From positions 1 through 9,476 of the forward strand of contig JBPCUO010000094.1 of the NCBI GenBank assembly GCA_051011135.1: a DNA stretch of 9,476 nucleotides, read 5' to 3'. The stretch comes from JACOND01 sp051011135. GTDB taxonomy: Bacteria > Bdellovibrionota > Bdellovibrionia > Bdellovibrionales > UBA1609. Shown piece after piece: positions 7,562 to 9,476 of this stretch; within the stretch, counting starts at the first letter, position 1, and each line of letters opens with the position of its first letter. The translations under genes and the position numbers were made by a program. The notes beneath the pieces are model-generated. The model was not told where the DNA came from and made no database searches. It saw only the letters and a program-made list of their open reading frames with translations.

Positions 7562-7572
7562 ACTTCACTCCT
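7551..7572 (-). promoter_or_regulatory. Nested start: barrel 1 end / 743-aa partner start, with ribosome binding site
   Basis: On the minus strand the barrel 1 ending (codons for Lys-Tyr-Val-Phe-stop, AAGTATGTTTTTTAA) contains the ATG of the 743-aa gene (7559-7561) in the +1 frame. AGGAG at 7568-7572 lies 6 nt upstream within the barrel coding sequence. The spacing is near optimal, so the barrel's conserved C-terminal signal and the partner's start share the same bases. Confidence 0.75.
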
Positions 7573-8915
7573 AGAAGAATTCGAGAAAGATCTCTGTGCT
7601 TGCTAATGAGTGAAGTTCCACTTTTAATAGGATGCTCTGCAAATCTTAATATAATATCTCCAGAAACATAAGCTCTTAGGGAAGGAGTCACATAAACAGA
7701 AGTATCAAAAATAGTTGCATAAATTTGGTTATCTAAAGCATAATTCAAACGAAATTTAAATTGAAAACCTGATAAGATTTTTTCCGTCCAATATTCCATA
7801 GACCAACTGAGAGCGTGTTTCCAATAATTCACTCCCAAACCAAAAATTAATTCCAGATCTTCTGTAATAATATTACTGGTATCCACTTTACTTTGGCTCT
7901 CAAAACTTTGAATATACCCTAAAGTAAAAACCGTTCTACCAACATTTTTTAAATTCTCTTTAAAATAAATCAAAAAACTTGTTGTTAAATGAGGTTCAAA
8001 ACCATCTGTCACCCAGTTATCTTGAACTTCTAGTTTTTCAGGTCTTTCATAAAATAAAGAAGCAAAGATAGAAAAATTATCATCCAAGTAAATCTCTGAT
8101 TCCATTGTTACAAGATGATGTTTAACCGTATCATAATCTAAGCCTGTAATCGTAATATCAGAATTCGAATCGGATAAACTAATTCCTTCAGATTGAACAA
8201 AAAACTGAAGCTGATTTCTAGGTTTATAAGCATAAGATAAAAAGAGTTCTGAATAAGACAACTGGTGATACACTTGAAAGGCTAGCAAAGGTTGAAGAAA
8301 GTATTCTAATTTAACAGGCTTTAAGCCTTTAACATTCCATTTAAAACCTTTAAAACTAGTATTTGAAAAGTAAGGATTTTTAGAAGTGATCACACCATTT
8401 TTTACTTCTGGATAAATAATAACATCGGGCAAGTAAAAATAAGAAAAATAAAAAGTAACGGCTGTATTGGAAGAATTGAAATAATCAAAATAAATCCCTG
8501 GAAGGCTATTTTGTAAAGGACGAAAAGCATCTAAAAAATAACGAGGTTGCCAGAGACCTAAATTCCAGTAACGATCAGCCTCATTCCAAACAAAATCCCT
8601 AAATCCTAAAATGATGTTTAGTTTATCTTTTTTTAAAGGCAAGTTCACGGAAAGCTCTCCGAAGCGAGCGTATTGCCTGCGCTCAACTAAAGAGTATCTG
8701 TAATCTAAATCGATATCGATTTTAGTATTGTGATACTCCATCTTTCCACCAACAAAAGCGGAATAACTATTTTTTAAAAAATAAGAAGAATGGAAATCAA
8801 ATTCCAAATAATTTTCTTTTTTAGTGTCTTTAAAAAAAACCCAAGGGTAAGCAAATCCTAGTTTTGGAATCAGTAAAAGAAATACAAAAAAATTTAAAAC
8901 CATTTTATTATTCAC
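7551..8915 (-). CDS. Outer-membrane beta-barrel protein, paralogue 1 (operon gene 1)
   Basis: From a GTG start at 8915 this is a 454-aa protein. The signal peptide (VNNKMVLNFFVFLLLIPKLGFA, with GTG read as Met) should be cut after Ala22. The mature part is rich in alternating aromatic beta strands and ends LLGVKYVF, an outer-membrane beta-signal with terminal Phe. Shared with barrel 2 are WNEADRYWNLGLWQP at residues 110-124 and YLP-x6-EVKNGVITS at about 161-178. The start is not certain. GTG 8915 has AAGGTGG 5 nt upstream; GTG 8924 has no ribosome binding site, and ATG 8903 is 17 nt from that site. All three keep a usable signal peptide. It is the first gene of the operon, and its promoter must lie in the divergent region upstream. 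Porin-like uptake or an export/anchoring role for the partner protein are both possible; the ligand is unknown. Confidence 0.78.
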   Translation of the reverse strand: MNNKMVLNFFVFLLLIPKLGFAYPWVFFKDTKKENYLEFDFHSSYFLKNSYSAFVGGKMEYHNTKIDIDLDYRYSLVERRQYARFGELSVNLPLKKDKLNIILGFRDFVWNEADRYWNLGLWQPRYFLDAFRPLQNSLPGIYFDYFNSSNTAVTFYFSYFYLPDVIIYPEVKNGVITSKNPYFSNTSFKGFKWNVKGLKPVKLEYFLQPLLAFQVYHQLSYSELFLSYAYKPRNQLQFFVQSEGISLSDSNSDITITGLDYDTVKHHLVTMESEIYLDDNFSIFASLFYERPEKLEVQDNWVTDGFEPHLTTSFLIYFKENLKNVGRTVFTLGYIQSFESQSKVDTSNIITEDLELIFGLGVNYWKHALSWSMEYWTEKILSGFQFKFRLNYALDNQIYATIFDTSVYVTPSLRAYVSGDIILRFAEHPIKSGTSLISKHRDLSRILLGVKYVF

Positions 8916-8920
8916 GAAAG

Positions 8921-8927
8921 CCACCTT
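8921..8927 (-). promoter_or_regulatory. Ribosome binding site deciding the barrel 1 start
   Basis: AAGGTGG on the minus strand lies 5 nt before GTG 8915 and overlaps the alternative GTG at 8924. This is why 8915 is preferred over 8924 and over ATG 8903. Confidence 0.55.
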
Positions 8928-9306
8928 TTGAGTTGTTAATTTAGCAAATTTTAGCTCAAAAAGACAGGAAATGCTTTAGGATTTGAAAAAAATACCACCA
9001 GTATTCAAAAAATGAACACCCAAAAAAAACCTCTTTTTTTAGTTTTTGGAGCTCGCTTCACTATAAAATTATTTATTTTATATCAAGTCCTTTTTTTTAA
9101 TTGTGCCTGCTTCCAAAATGGTCTTAACACGAGCTACCATCTTTTTAAATTTAATCTTCTTTTAATGATCTTTTGAAAAATTTGTTTAGAAAATCATTAA
9201 CTTATAGGAATAGAGTCCAGAGACCGAAGTTTAGATCCTTCTTAAAAAATTGACTCTTATAGATCTTAATCTTAGCCTATTTATATACAAATTGAGGTTC
9301 CAAAAA
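8928..9306. other. Divergent intergenic region between the barrel operon and the reductase gene
   Basis: This 379-bp stretch has no convincing gene and must hold promoters facing both ways. Toward the operon the best signal is a -10-like TAAAAT on the minus strand near 8952-8957, without a good -35. Toward the reductase, TTGACT at 9250-9255 is a fair -35, but the expected -10 position (TAGCCT, 9273-9278) is poor. A 54-codon plus-strand frame at 9012-9176 and a short minus-strand frame containing MVARVKTILEAGTIKKKDLI (roughly 9070-9135) are both open, but neither has a ribosome binding site. A 5-bp stem, ATGGT with ACCAT followed by CTTTTT around 9118-9155, is too weak to call a terminator. 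Confidence 0.5.
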
Positions 9307-9476
9307 ATGAATGAGACAAGCTCTCTAGATAAAAATATCATCCCTAAAAACGAAGTCGAAGAATCGACTCCTTCAAAGACTGATCTTCAATTTGAAAGTT
9401 CCACTCAAGAACAAGATACTGGCCCAAAAATCATGAGAGTCAAAAAAAGAGACGATTCTTATGAGGCTGTTGATGT
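9307..9476 (+). CDS. nrdA: Ribonucleoside-diphosphate reductase alpha subunit, N-terminal fragment (ATP-cone)
   Basis: The gene runs off the right edge; 56 complete codons are visible. Residues 41-56 (KIMRVKKRDDSYEAVD) fit the start of an ATP-cone, the nucleotide-sensing regulatory domain at the N-terminus of many ribonucleotide reductase large subunits (family form V-x-KRDGS-x-x-x-x-D). Before it lie about 40 residues rich in Ser, Thr, Glu, Asp and Asn, a disordered extension that most NrdA proteins lack. The usual Gly of KRDG is Asp here. ATG 9307 is supported by GAGG at 9294-9297, 9 nt upstream. ATP-cones also occur in class II and class III reductases and in NrdR, so the class cannot be fixed from this fragment; NrdR is unlikely because there is no zinc finger before the cone. 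If it is NrdA, the enzyme makes deoxyribonucleotides in the cytoplasm and is unrelated to the envelope operon. Confidence 0.68.
   Translation, partial: MNETSSLDKNIIPKNEVEESTPSKTDLQFESSTQEQDTGPKIMRVKKRDDSYEAVD

Larger units (their letters stand above)
2804..8915 (-). other. Four-gene overlapping operon: tandem duplication of an outer-membrane barrel + EF-hand-like partner module
   Basis: Four minus-strand genes follow one another with overlaps of 11, 1 and 11 bp, so they are almost certainly one transcription unit starting upstream of 8915. The order is barrel 1, EF-hand-like 743 aa, barrel 2, EF-hand-like 387 aa. Barrel 1 resembles barrel 2, and the 743-aa protein resembles the 387-aa protein at both ends, which makes the operon two diverged copies of one two-gene module. 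No terminator fits in the 2-bp gap between the last gene and the convergent lipoprotein gene, so transcripts probably run into each other there. Confidence 0.8.

Noticed and set aside
8922..8924. GTG start for barrel 1 giving 457 aa
   Set aside because: It overlaps the AAGGTGG ribosome binding site that better serves GTG 8915.
9012..9176. 54-codon plus-strand frame starting MNTQKKPLFLVFGARF
   Set aside because: No ribosome binding site, and composition is what AT-rich non-coding DNA gives; not supported as a gene.
9201..9262. Repeated CTTATAG words upstream of the reductase gene as possible NrdR boxes
   Set aside because: They lack the palindromic NrdR consensus and their 55-bp spacing does not fit the usual paired boxes.

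Overview
The window is AT-rich (roughly 30% G+C by eye) and comes from a Gram-negative bacterium. Four of its proteins look like outer-membrane or exported envelope proteins, and another is a clear lipoprotein. The left edge carries the end of comEC and the right edge the start of a ribonucleotide reductase large subunit, so this is ordinary chromosome with an accessory-looking envelope block in between. The base composition, the many unfamiliar exported proteins and the single-domain LuxR regulator would suit a low-GC Bdellovibrionota-like bacterium. That placement is an impression, not something the sequence proves.

Layout from left to right: (1) 2-727 (+), 3' end of comEC, the DNA-uptake channel. 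It overlaps tail-to-tail with (2) 677-1057 (-), a small LuxR/GerE-type DNA-binding protein. (3) 1058-1421 has no intact gene. It contains minus-strand coding-like fragments in two frames with several stops, read here as a possible decayed gene, plus a weak luxR promoter candidate. (4) 1422-2801 (+), a lipoprotein with a C-terminal NlpC/P60 cysteine-hydrolase domain. Its stop codon lies 2 bp from the stop of the next gene. (5) 2804-8915 (-), a tightly overlapping four-gene operon. (6) 8916-9306, a divergent intergenic region. (7) 9307 to the right edge (+), the start of a ribonucleotide reductase alpha chain with its ATP-cone.

The main discovery is the four-gene operon. In transcription order it is: outer-membrane beta-barrel 1 (7551-8915), exported 743-aa EF-hand-like protein (5330-7561), outer-membrane beta-barrel 2 (3957-5330), and exported 387-aa EF-hand-like protein (2804-3967). 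The two barrels are paralogues sharing a W-x2-AD-x2-W-x2-GLWQP motif and a second motif. The two EF-hand-like proteins are also paralogues, sharing an early Cys pair, a YFT-x-EEI unit and a C-terminal EF-hand unit. The operon is therefore an old tandem duplication of a [barrel + EF-hand partner] module. All three junctions overlap. At both barrel-to-partner junctions the partner's ATG is nested in the codons for the barrel's last Tyr-Val-Phe.

This arrangement points to barrel/partner pairs made together in the envelope, possibly calcium-responsive. I do not recognise either family, and no substrate can be deduced from the sequence.
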